Positions 16,396-24,415 of a stretch of DNA of 64,000 nt are shown here, piece by piece (the first letter of the stretch is position 1; each line of letters starts with the position of its first letter). Source of the DNA: Planctomycetota bacterium (lineage in GTDB: Bacteria > Planctomycetota > Phycisphaerae > UBA1845); the NCBI GenBank assembly GCA_029558835.1, contig JAKQDH010000147.1, forward strand, positions 112,370-176,369, in the 5' to 3' direction. A program made the translations under genes and the position numbers. A model generated the notes under the pieces. It was given only the letters and a program-made list of their open reading frames with translations, was not told the DNA's origin and made no database searches.

Positions 16396-18084
16396 ATGTG
16401 GCACAGGGGGATTACGTGGGGACAACCAAACCTGAGGATGTTCACCGGGCTGGTCGGTTTGGGGCTACTGCTGGTTCCGCTCAGCACCTACGCCGAGGAG
16501 GTTGTCGTCAAGAACGACTCGATTACCAGCTTCGGCCAAGCGGTGATCGTGGGCGACTTCATTGCGGGCGAGCACGCGGGCGTGCGTCTGACTTCGCCCT
16601 GCAACGGCACCATCGTGGCCGTGCAGATCCTGTGGCTGGAGGGCACGCCCGGCCACGGGCAAAGCCTGGAACAGGCGATTCACATTTACGACGGACCGAA
16701 CTTCCCCACGCCCAGCGCCCAACTGGCACTCCTGGAAGGGCCGGTGTTGACACCCGGGTATTGGAATGAGTTCCGCTACCTGGACGAGACCCAGCAGTTT
16801 CCGTTGAACGTGCCGGTGACGGCCGGGCAGAACTTCTACGTCACCCTCGAGTTTGCCAATCCAACGGACGTGGGCAACGGCGGCCCAAGCGTGGTGCGCG
16901 ACACGAACGACTGCCAGTCCGGGCGCAACGTGCTCTACGGCAACCTCGGCATGGGCTGGAACTGGTACAACTTCTGCCTGCTGCTGGCTGGCGATCTGGC
17001 CATTCGGGCGGTCATCGATTGCCCAGGTGCCACGGGCGCCTGTTGTCACGCGAATGGCACCTGTGAGAACGAACTCGAGCAGGAGGATTGCGGCGCGTTC
17101 GGCGACGTGTGGAGCCAGGGGCTCAACTGCACACAGGTGACCTGCACGGCGCGCGGGGCGTGTTGCCGGGCCGGTGGCTGCCTGCAATTGGTTACCGAGA
17201 GTACGTGCGCGGGGGTGGGTGGGAGTTTCGCGGGCGGCGGGACCAACTGCGACAACCAGGTCTGCGTGGCCGGTGCCTGCTGCTTCGTCGATGGCGAGTG
17301 CGCCGAGAACTTCGGGTTCCAGTGCACCGGTCTGGGCGGGACCTTCGGCGGACCGGGGACGGACTGCACGCCCAACCCGTGCCCGCAGCCGGAAGGCGCC
17401 TGCTGCTTCGACGAGTTCTGCATCGAGGGGCAAACGGAGAGCGCCTGCACGGGGGCCCTGGGCTTGTGGGTCGGTGCGTTTACGGACTGTGGGCCGCCGA
17501 ACCCCTGCAGCATTCCGCCCGAATGTCACTTCGTCAGCAGCGACCCGGTCGGCGGCTGGATTGACGCCCGGGTGCCTGTGAACCCGAGCCCGCCGAACAA
17601 CCCGATGGGCTGGGACGCCGTCCAGATTACGTTCAACGCCGAGTGCGACGCCGCAGAGCTTACCCCGGCGGACTTCGTCTTGACGGAAACCTGCGTGCCG
17701 GGCGCGTGCGACGGGGTGGCACCGAGCGTGGCCTCGGTCGTCGGCGCGGGGCACCTGGCGACGGTCGGTTTCGATCGACCGATTGACCCGAAGGCCTGGA
17801 CGACGCTCACCCTGGTGGGCGGCGCGGTGAGCGACAAGGTGGTGCTCGGCTTCCTGCCGGGGGACTCCGACGGCAGCCGCACCGCGAACGCCCAGGATAT
17901 CGTTCAGGTGATCAACCGGATCAACCAGGCGTTCGCAGGGGGCACGCCGCCGCTATACCAGACGGACATCAATCGCTCCGGCACGATTGCCATTACCGAC
18001 ATGATCACGCTGGTCAACCTGCTGAATGGGGCGAGCCCGTACCCAGAGGCGTACTTCGGCAAGCAGTTGCCGGCGATGCCGTAG
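16396..18084 (+). CDS. Secreted cysteine-repeat protein with dockerin-like C-terminus
   Basis: A 562-residue exported protein. ATG at 16396 follows GAAGGAGA by seven bases and starts a signal peptide ending near YAEE (about residue 35). Residues 35-210 form a beta-rich domain with no family I can name. From about 213 to 375 there are four copies of a 40-residue unit of the form GACC-x(4,5)-GxC...C...GG.F.G..T.C....C (starts near 213, 253, 292 and 333), presumably disulfide-bonded. A domain of about 100 residues follows, then GDSDGSRTANAQDI and DINRSGTIAITDM (about 488-530), a type I dockerin-like pair. Probably a surface or matrix protein; no catalytic motif is seen. It stands alone, with 273 bases upstream. 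Confidence 0.85.
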   Translation: MWHRGITWGQPNLRMFTGLVGLGLLLVPLSTYAEEVVVKNDSITSFGQAVIVGDFIAGEHAGVRLTSPCNGTIVAVQILWLEGTPGHGQSLEQAIHIYDGPNFPTPSAQLALLEGPVLTPGYWNEFRYLDETQQFPLNVPVTAGQNFYVTLEFANPTDVGNGGPSVVRDTNDCQSGRNVLYGNLGMGWNWYNFCLLLAGDLAIRAVIDCPGATGACCHANGTCENELEQEDCGAFGDVWSQGLNCTQVTCTARGACCRAGGCLQLVTESTCAGVGGSFAGGGTNCDNQVCVAGACCFVDGECAENFGFQCTGLGGTFGGPGTDCTPNPCPQPEGACCFDEFCIEGQTESACTGALGLWVGAFTDCGPPNPCSIPPECHFVSSDPVGGWIDARVPVNPSPPNNPMGWDAVQITFNAECDAAELTPADFVLTETCVPGACDGVAPSVASVVGAGHLATVGFDRPIDPKAWTTLTLVGGAVSDKVVLGFLPGDSDGSRTANAQDIVQVINRINQAFAGGTPPLYQTDINRSGTIAITDMITLVNLLNGASPYPEAYFGKQLPAMP

Positions 18085-18626
18085 AGGAAGCTCTCAACCG
18101 TAAGCCGTCAGCGTTCGGGCGCAGGCCGCCGGCTATGGGCAGATGAAGGTCTGCTAAGTAATCGGTTACGAGTGAACGGGGGCAGGGCTCGCGCGGCGGG
18201 TCCTGCCCCCCGTGTTTGCGCGAGACGACCCACCGTGCCTCCGGCGGCGGCGGCACGCTTTCTGCGCGAACTGGGTTCGCGTAGGTGTTCAGCGTCTTGG
18301 GCATTGTAGGTGCCATGCTCCCCTGCGACGGCGGTCGCGGGTAAGCATGCCTCTGCGTGCCGCAGTACATGCCCACCCCCGCCTGCGGCGGGTGAGGGCA
18401 TGGCACCCGCGCTAAACATGTGCGGGTGCGCAGCAGGGCGGGCACTGAACACGCTGGGGCCGGCCGGCCGAGGTGGGGCGGGTGGTCCGGTTCGCCTTCT
18501 CGGACGCGTCCGTCGGCGCGGCTTCCTCGCCACCTCGCTGTTTCATATGTGATAGTTGAGAGTGTTGAGGTGTGGTGAAGACAGGGTCGGCCGGCGCGGC
18601 CCGGCGTCCGATATGGAGTGCGTGCC
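18085..18626. other. Long gap with a family B repeat
   Basis: About 540 bases between two secreted-protein genes. The centre (18309-18407) is a family B palindromic element, listed separately. The flanks hold GC-rich direct and inverted words and no convincing promoter; a less GC-rich patch TTTCATATGTGATAGTTGAG lies at 18540-18559. No supported gene. Confidence 0.4.
18309..18407. repeat. Family B palindromic element, copy 2
   Basis: Begins GGTGCCATGC (18309) and ends GCATGGCACC (18407), a 10-base terminal inverted repeat. Inside are an imperfect stem closing with GGTCGCGGGTAAGCATG and a second palindrome around CGCCTGCGGCGGG. It shares this plan, internal words and left flank (GTTC, GTGTCTT-like) with 6756-6845. 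Confidence 0.8.
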
Positions 18627-19283
18627 ATGAACAGGCGTTTACTGACGGCGACGGGCGTGCTGGTGTTGTGGCTGCCGGCTCTGCCGGCGGTGGGTGCAAT
18701 GATTGACCTGCGTATCGACCCTGCCTACGGCTCAACCGAGGACACCGGGGCGACGGCCCGTCTCCAACTGACCTTCACCGAGAGCGAGGCGGATGACCTG
18801 CTGAGCATCCTGATCGAAAACACGACACCGCCCGCGCTCGGCTCGTCGCTGACGGCCATCGGGCTTGAGCTGCCGGACTGGCTCGACGGGGAGCCGGTGT
18901 TTGCGGTCGGCGGGGCCTCGGCGTACTTCGATGAGCTGATGTTCAACGTGAAGGTGTCGCCGTCCTGGCTCGAGGCGCCCGGGGGCTACGACCTGATGCT
19001 CACCAGCGACGGCCGCTTCGAGGGCGGCAAGACCGCCGGGGCACCGCGTGCCGGGCAGGCGCAGACGGTCATGCTGAATCTGGGTGACACGGGTATGTCG
19101 CCCTCCGGCCTGGCGGCGGCGTTCCGTGATTTCTACGCGGGGATGACGGACCCGTACGTGATCGGACGTTTCCAGGCAGTCGGCCCGCGGGGCAGCGATT
19201 CGGACAAGGTGCTGGGCATGGTTCCGGAGCCGGGCACTCTGCTGCTGATGGCGTTGGGCATGGCACTCGTCCGGCGGCGGTAG
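18627..19283 (+). CDS. PEP-CTERM sorting-signal protein
   Basis: A 218-residue exported protein. The start at 18627 gives a signal peptide (MNRRLLTATGVLVLWLPALPAVGA). The body, residues 25-190, is a beta-rich domain with no family I recognise. The C-terminus is VPEPGTLLLMALGMALVRRR: a PEP motif, a hydrophobic helix and an Arg cluster, the tripartite signal cut by exosortases. Such proteins are handed from the membrane to the surface or matrix. It is one of two PEP-CTERM clients in the window, alongside the EpsI-like gene at 8094. It converges on trkH with 80 bases between. Confidence 0.88.
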   Translation: MNRRLLTATGVLVLWLPALPAVGAMIDLRIDPAYGSTEDTGATARLQLTFTESEADDLLSILIENTTPPALGSSLTAIGLELPDWLDGEPVFAVGGASAYFDELMFNVKVSPSWLEAPGGYDLMLTSDGRFEGGKTAGAPRAGQAQTVMLNLGDTGMSPSGLAAAFRDFYAGMTDPYVIGRFQAVGPRGSDSDKVLGMVPEPGTLLLMALGMALVRRR

Positions 19284-19362
19284 CGGCGGCCCCCCGTGGC
19301 CAACGCCGCAAGTCAGGTGTCGGAACAACGGGGCGGAAGCCCCATAGCGACCCGGGGCGGCG

Positions 19363-20898
19363 TCAATCGCCGCGCCAGAAGCGGGGGAAGAACAGCACCG
19401 CGATGGCGAAGATCTCGAGACGCCCCAGGGCCATGAGCAGGCACATGACGATCTTGCTGCCCGCGGTGAACCAGCCGTAGTTCTCCACCGCGCCCACCAT
19501 GCCCAGGCCCGGGCCGATGTTGCACAAGGTGGCGACGCTGGCGCTGATGGCCGTGGCGAAGTCAATGTCCTGCGGCGCCTCGAGGGCGAGCAGGAGCCCT
19601 GCCCCCAGCAGGAAGAGGACGAGGATGCCCAACACGTAGGCGAGCGTGGCCAGTTTCAGGTCCGCGTCCACCGGATGGGCCCCGAACTTCACGGGGCGCA
19701 CGACGTTCGGGCGGAACACGCGTTCGATCTCGGATGCCAGCACCTTCAGGCAGATGAGGATGCGGATGACCTTGATGCCGCCGCCAGTGGAGCCGGCCGA
19801 GGCGCCGATGAACATGAGCAGGATCATCACGCCGCGGGCGAGCAACGGCCACTGGTTGAAGTCGGCCGTGCAGAAGCCCGTCGTGGTCTGTACCGAAACC
19901 GCCTGAAACGTGCCGTGGAGGGCGGCGCGCGCGGGGGAGCCGTCGTGGAGTCGCCCGTCCGTGGTCTGCAGCGTGTGTCCATGAAGGAAGACCACGACGA
20001 ACAGGGAGCCGAGCAGCAGGATGGTCAGGTATCCGCGCAGCTCGCCGTCCTGAAGCACCTGGCGCACGCGCCCGCGGATGAGTTGATAGTAGAGGCCGAA
20101 GTTCACGCCGGCCGCGACCATGAAGACGATGATGATGATGTCGATGGCGACCGAGTCGTAGCCGCCGATGCTGGTGTCCGACGTGCTGAAGCCGCCGGTG
20201 GCGAGGGTGGCAAAGGTGTGGCACACGGCGTCGAACCAGCCCATGCCGGCCAGACGCAGGGCGACCGCCTGCGTGATCGTCAGGCCCAGATAGATGAGCC
20301 AGAGGATGCGCGCGGTTTCACGGATGTGGGGGCGGACGCCCTCCTTCTCGGGTCCGGGCGCCTCCATGCGGAAGAGACGTTTGCCCCCGACGCCGAGGGA
20401 GGGCAGGACGGCCACGAACAGCACCACGATGCCCAGCCCGCCCAGCCAGTGCGTCAACGCCCGCCACAGGAGCAGGCTGCGGGGCATGCTAGCGATCTTG
20501 CTCAGGACGGTGGCCCCCGTGGTGGTGAACCCGCTCATGGCCTCGAAGTAACAGTTGACGAAGGCATCGAAGGGGTGGGGGCGCGGGTCGCCGTCGAGGT
20601 GGGCCCACAGGTAAAAGGGTAGGGCGCCCAGCGCCGCGCTGACCAGCCAGCCGAGCGCGACCAGCAGCAGGGCCTCGCGTCTCCCCAGGACGCGCGTGGC
20701 GGAGCGCGTCGGCAGATACAGGAGCCCGCCGGCCGTCAACCCAGCACCGGCACTGAGCAGCAGAGCGAGCAAAGCCTGCTTCTCGGCGGGGTCCCCCTGA
20801 CCCACTCCCAGCGCCGACCAAGCCGCGGTGATCCCCAGGATCAGGCTGAGCACGACGAGCAGCAGGCCGAAGTTGTGGAAGACTTCGCGGAAGTTCAC
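19363..20898 (-). CDS. trkH: Trk potassium uptake channel subunit TrkH
   Basis: A 511-residue, about ten-helix membrane protein of the TrkH/KtrB superfamily. The four pore loops are visible: SGFTTTGATVL (about 122), FATLATGGFSTSDTS (about 230), QTTTGFCTADF (about 338) and VATLCNIGPGLG (about 465), each with the selectivity-filter glycine. GASAGSTGGGIKVIRILIC is the usual intracellular loop region. TrkH moves K+ under control of the nucleotide-binding TrkA ring, which is encoded immediately upstream (six-base gap), so they form one operon. Confidence 0.96.
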   Translation of the reverse strand: MNFREVFHNFGLLLVVLSLILGITAAWSALGVGQGDPAEKQALLALLLSAGAGLTAGGLLYLPTRSATRVLGRREALLLVALGWLVSAALGALPFYLWAHLDGDPRPHPFDAFVNCYFEAMSGFTTTGATVLSKIASMPRSLLLWRALTHWLGGLGIVVLFVAVLPSLGVGGKRLFRMEAPGPEKEGVRPHIRETARILWLIYLGLTITQAVALRLAGMGWFDAVCHTFATLATGGFSTSDTSIGGYDSVAIDIIIIVFMVAAGVNFGLYYQLIRGRVRQVLQDGELRGYLTILLLGSLFVVVFLHGHTLQTTDGRLHDGSPARAALHGTFQAVSVQTTTGFCTADFNQWPLLARGVMILLMFIGASAGSTGGGIKVIRILICLKVLASEIERVFRPNVVRPVKFGAHPVDADLKLATLAYVLGILVLFLLGAGLLLALEAPQDIDFATAISASVATLCNIGPGLGMVGAVENYGWFTAGSKIVMCLLMALGRLEIFAIAVLFFPRFWRGD

Positions 20899-20904
20899 GC
20901 CCGT

Positions 20905-22245
20905 CTATCCCACGGCGAACATCTTCTTCAGCTTCCCGGCCAGGCCGTGCCGACCGATGAGCAGCACCGTGTCCCCTGTTTGCAGCGTGTCCTCGGCGCC
21001 GGGAACGCGCACCTGGTCGCCGCGTTGGATGGCGGCCACCACCCAGTCGGGCGTGAGCTTGACCTCGCGGAGCGGTTTGCCGACCACCTTGGCCTTGCGG
21101 TTGACCTGCACGGAGTAGACATCGATGACGCCCTCGGCCAGGGAGGACACGCAGCGCAGCGGACTTTCCACGAGGATCTGCTCGATCTCCCGGACGGCCA
21201 CCACGCGCGGACTGAAGGCGCGGTCGATGCCGACGTGCCGCAAGAGGTGCAGGTAGCTGGGGCGCTGCACGACGGCGATGGCCTGCGGCACGCCCATGCT
21301 CTTGGCCCAGGCGCAGCCGAGGATGTTCTGCTCGTCGTCATCGACGAGGGCCACGAAGGCGTCCGCCTCCGCGAGGTGCTCTTCCTCGAAGACGCCCGGG
21401 TCGGTCGGGTCTGCCTGGATGACGGTGACCCAATCGAGTTTCTGGGCGAGTTCCTCGGCCCGGGCCCGCTTCATCTCGAACAACCGGAGCGAGAAGTCGC
21501 GCTCGCGCAGCGCCCGGCACAGCCATACCGCCATGGACGGCCCACCCATGATGACCACGCGGCGATGCCCGCCGCGGTCGTCCTGGAAGAACCGCCGCGC
21601 CTGCGGGAAGCCGGCCGTGTTGCCCACCAGGATCACCACGTCACCGGCGGACACCACGCTCTGCCCGTCGGGGATGAAGACCTCCGGGCCACGGCGGATG
21701 GCGGCCAGTCGGCACCCGCCCGGCAGGGCGAGCTCCGCCAGCGGCTTGCCCAGCCCGCCGGCGTCGTCACTGACCGTGAACTCCTCCATTTCGATTTGTC
21801 CCCGGGCGAACTGCTCCACGGCGAGGGCCCCGGGGTTGCGCAGGGTCTGGGCGATGGCGACGGCCGTGGAGTATTCCGGACAGATCAGTTGGTCGATGGC
21901 GAGATGGGCGCGGTAGTCAAGCCCCTTGCCCTCGAAGTACGCGCTGTGGTGTACGCGGGCGACGACCTTGACCGCTCCCACCCCCTTGGCGATGGAGGCG
22001 GTCAGCAGGTTGACCTCGTCGTGGTTGGTGGCCGCCAGGACCAGCTCCGCCCCCCCGGCGCCCGCCTCCAGCAACACGCCGGCAAGGCTGCAATTGCCGC
22101 AGAGGGTGCGCACGTCGAGCGTGTCGCGGATCCTCTCGAGGCGCTCGCGGTCGACATCAATGACCGTGATGTTGTGACCGGCGCCGGCGAGCACCTCCGC
22201 GGCATGACTGCCGACATGCCCGGCCCCGCAGATGACAATGTCCAT
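20905..22245 (-). CDS. trkA: Trk system regulatory NAD-binding subunit TrkA
   Basis: A 446-residue protein with two RCK units. The first starts MDIVICGAGHVGSHAAEVLAG, a Rossmann GxGxxG followed by IDVDRERL, where the acidic residue after strand two binds NAD. The second begins RRVVIMGGPSMAVWLC near residue 228, where the glycine motif is degenerate. Each is followed by a RCK_C domain (FTVSDDAGGLGKPLAEL and VNRKAKVVGKPLREV). ATG at 22245 is chosen because the Rossmann strand starts there and GAGAGGG lies upstream; longer frames add low-complexity residues. It gates TrkH, encoded directly downstream. Confidence 0.95.
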   Translation of the reverse strand: MDIVICGAGHVGSHAAEVLAGAGHNITVIDVDRERLERIRDTLDVRTLCGNCSLAGVLLEAGAGGAELVLAATNHDEVNLLTASIAKGVGAVKVVARVHHSAYFEGKGLDYRAHLAIDQLICPEYSTAVAIAQTLRNPGALAVEQFARGQIEMEEFTVSDDAGGLGKPLAELALPGGCRLAAIRRGPEVFIPDGQSVVSAGDVVILVGNTAGFPQARRFFQDDRGGHRRVVIMGGPSMAVWLCRALRERDFSLRLFEMKRARAEELAQKLDWVTVIQADPTDPGVFEEEHLAEADAFVALVDDDEQNILGCAWAKSMGVPQAIAVVQRPSYLHLLRHVGIDRAFSPRVVAVREIEQILVESPLRCVSSLAEGVIDVYSVQVNRKAKVVGKPLREVKLTPDWVVAAIQRGDQVRVPGAEDTLQTGDTVLLIGRHGLAGKLKKMFAVG

Positions 22246-22672
22246 GCGCCCTCTCGCGTGCTTGCCGGCGTTCCGAGAGCACCGCCCCCGGGACGATACG
22301 GAAGCCGAACGGACGGACGGCCTTGCTCTCCAGTCCCAGCACGGGTGCGCGTCGCTGACCGCTGCCACGACCCGCGCGCCGGTCGTGGGGATGATGATAC
22401 CCGCGACGCAACCGCTCGCCAAGTTGGTCTGCGGCCGGGCCACCCGGAAGGGTGGTCGCCGGCCGGCGCGCCCAGGCACAGCGCCGGCAAGGCGCGGCGC
22501 CGCCCGGCCGTTTCTTATCGGGCGGAGACATGGCGGCGCTGCCCTTGGCCATGCCACCTGGGTCCGTTTGTCAGTTTCTACCCCCGTCGAAGTGTCCACG
22601 GGCGCGGGGGCGGGGCCAGGGAGGGGAGAGCCAACGGGCGTCGACGTTCGTGGCGGGTGCGCGCGCGGGGCT
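22246..22672. other. Upstream region of trkA with a diverged family A repeat
   Basis: About 430 bases between trkA and a leftward lipoprotein gene. It holds a diverged family A repeat (22450-22559). A frame continuous with trkA crosses the region but has no domain and no supported start. No riboswitch such as a c-di-AMP sensor is recognised. Confidence 0.35.
22450..22559. repeat. Family A element, diverged copy
   Basis: The right end ATGGCGGCGCTGCCCTTGGC then CATGCCACC (22530-22559) matches the other family A copies; the left end GGGTGGTCGCC at 22450 is degenerate. Spacing of about 110 bases fits the family. Confidence 0.6.
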
Positions 22673-22999
22673 TCAGCGCTGGTCCGCGGTGGCCGCGAAC
22701 CAACCCAACAGGGCGACCAGGATGTCGCATTCGGCGTTGGTCAACGACTCGCCGTACTCGAACCAGAAGTACGGCTCGATGATTTCATACGCTGCCAGCG
22801 CGAAGATGGTCGGCTTGATGCTGGTGTCGCCTAAGGCCTCACCCATCAAGGCCCCGGTGGACATGTGCACGACGCTCCAGGTGTCGAGACAGCAGGGTTC
22901 CGTGATCTCGCGGGGCCCCTCCGGATTGAACGTGATGATCCCGCAGCCGCCACACGCCAGCAAGCCCGCCAGAGCGCCGAGCAGAACGTTCCGCTTCAT
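22673..22999 (-). CDS. Small putative lipoprotein, unknown function
   Basis: A 108-residue protein. The start at 22999 is preferred to an ATG at 23008 because GGGAG sits nine bases before the former and abuts the latter. The N-terminus MKRNVLLGALAGLLACGGCG is a lipoprotein signal (LLAC or GGC as lipobox). The mature part has DTWSVVHMSTGALMGEAL, PTIFALAAYEIIEPYFWF and AECDILVALLGWF, with a spacing of H, G, E and D residues and hydrophobic stretches faintly like VanZ/DUF2238 membrane families. I do not claim membership. It is divergent from ytfQ across about 200 bases. Confidence 0.65.
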   Translation of the reverse strand: MKRNVLLGALAGLLACGGCGIITFNPEGPREITEPCCLDTWSVVHMSTGALMGEALGDTSIKPTIFALAAYEIIEPYFWFEYGESLTNAECDILVALLGWFAATADQR

Positions 23000-23202
23000 G
23001 GCAACCATCTCCCGCGGCCGCCCGGCCGCCTACGCATGGGACCGCCCGATGCCACGGGTGTCAAGCCCGCACCGTCTACCGCGCGGACCCCGGCCGGCGG
23101 GCTACGCTGCGGGTGTTCGGGCCACGCGGGCGGGGCCGGGGCTTGTGAAGCCATACGGGATCGGCCAGAATCCACCCACTTCATCGCTTTGAGGAGAACA
23201 CC

Positions 23203-24213
23203 ATGCAGCGACGAGTGCGCCTGGGTTTGCTGATCGTGCTGGGGTTGAGCGGGTTCGCTGCGGTGGGGGCGTGCCGCAGGGAGACGCCGGCCGCGCCGGA
23301 GGACACATCCGCCACGCCGTCGCCGTCCCCGGCGTCGCGACCGCTCACCGTCGCCTTCGTGCAGGTCGGCGCGGAGTCCGCGTGGCGCACGGCGGAAACC
23401 AGGTCCATTCAGACCGAGGCGGGTAAACGCCCCGGCATCGAGTTGAAGTTCTTCGATGCCCAGCAGAAGCAGGAGAACCAGATTCGCGGCCTCAAGAGCT
23501 TCGTGGCCCAGGACGTGGACGTGATTGTGCTGGCGCCGGTGGTGGAGACCGGCTGGGAGCCGGCCCTGCGGGAGGCGAAGGAGGCCGGCATTCCCGTCGT
23601 GCTGGTCGATCGCGGCGTCAATGTTACCGACGAGAGTCTGTATACGACGCTGATTGCCAGCGACTTCGTCGAGGAGGGGCGCATAGCCGGCCGGTGGCTG
23701 GCGGAGAAGACGGGCGGCAAGTGCAGCATCGTCGAGTTGCAGGGTACGGTGGGCGCCGCCCCGGCCATTGATCGCAAGAAGGGCTTTGAGGAGATCATCG
23801 CCCAGCATCCCGAGATGAAGATCATCAAGAGCCAGTCCGGCGACTTCACCCGTGCGGGCGGCAAGCAGGTCATGGAGGCATTCATCAAGGCGGAGGGACG
23901 CAACATCCAGGCCGTGTATGCCCACAATGACGACATGGCCATCGGGGCGATCCAGGCACTCAAGGACGCGGGGATGAAACCGGGGCAGGACGTGCTGGTC
24001 ATCTCCATAGACGCCGTGCGGGCGGCTTTCGAGGCCATGATCGCCGGCGAGCTGAACGCCACCGTCGAGTGCAGCCCGCTGTTCGGTCCGCTTCTCTTCG
24101 ACACGATTGCGAAGATCGTGGCCGGTGAGCCGGTGCCCAAGAAGATCATCAACCAGGACCGCCTCTTCGAGCCACACGAGGCCGCGGCCCTCATCGACTC
24201 CCGCGAGTACTGA
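23203..24213 (+). CDS. ytfQ: Sugar ABC transporter substrate-binding lipoprotein (YtfQ-like)
   Basis: A 336-residue type 1 periplasmic binding protein of the ribose/galactofuranose group. Signal peptide with a lipobox VGAC near residue 24 makes it a lipoprotein, unlike the soluble E. coli YtfQ. Mature motifs match YtfQ: VAFVQVGAESAWRTAETRS, FDAQQKQENQIRGLKSF, DVIVLAPVVETGWEPAL, VLVDRGVN, YAHNDDMAIGAIQALK and VISIDAVRAAFEAMIAGELN. In E. coli this system imports galactofuranose. The whole importer follows in order ytfQ-ytfR-ytfT-yjfF. A Ser/Pro/Ala-rich linker (about 28-45) joins lipid anchor and domain. Confidence 0.9.
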   Translation: MQRRVRLGLLIVLGLSGFAAVGACRRETPAAPEDTSATPSPSPASRPLTVAFVQVGAESAWRTAETRSIQTEAGKRPGIELKFFDAQQKQENQIRGLKSFVAQDVDVIVLAPVVETGWEPALREAKEAGIPVVLVDRGVNVTDESLYTTLIASDFVEEGRIAGRWLAEKTGGKCSIVELQGTVGAAPAIDRKKGFEEIIAQHPEMKIIKSQSGDFTRAGGKQVMEAFIKAEGRNIQAVYAHNDDMAIGAIQALKDAGMKPGQDVLVISIDAVRAAFEAMIAGELNATVECSPLFGPLLFDTIAKIVAGEPVPKKIINQDRLFEPHEAAALIDSREY

Positions 24214-24242
24214 ACACAACGACGCGAAAGAAGAAGGAAGCA

Positions 24243-24341
24243 GGGTGGCATGCCCAAGCCGAAGGCGCCGGCACGCGGTGGCCCAAGGCCGCTCCTCGGC
24301 GACGGTGAAGCATGGCGGCGCTGCGCTTGGCCATGCCACCC
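24243..24341. repeat. Family A element between ytfQ and ytfR
   Basis: Begins GGGTGGCATGCCCAAGCCG and ends CTTGGCCATGCCACCC, with the internal words GAAGGCGCCGGC and CATGGCGGCGCTGCG shared by other copies. It sits inside the importer operon, where it could form an RNA hairpin that changes the ratio of binding protein to ATPase. Confidence 0.85.
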
Positions 24342-24415
24342 GCCGTGAGCCCGGACACACACCGGTGGGGGTGCGCGTGTGGGCGGCGTGCCTGCCGGCG
24401 GGTAGTATTGCGGTC

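Noticed and set aside
20905..22599. Longer N-terminal extension of trkA
   Set aside because: The added 118 residues are low-complexity and precede the natural Rossmann start MDIVICGAG.
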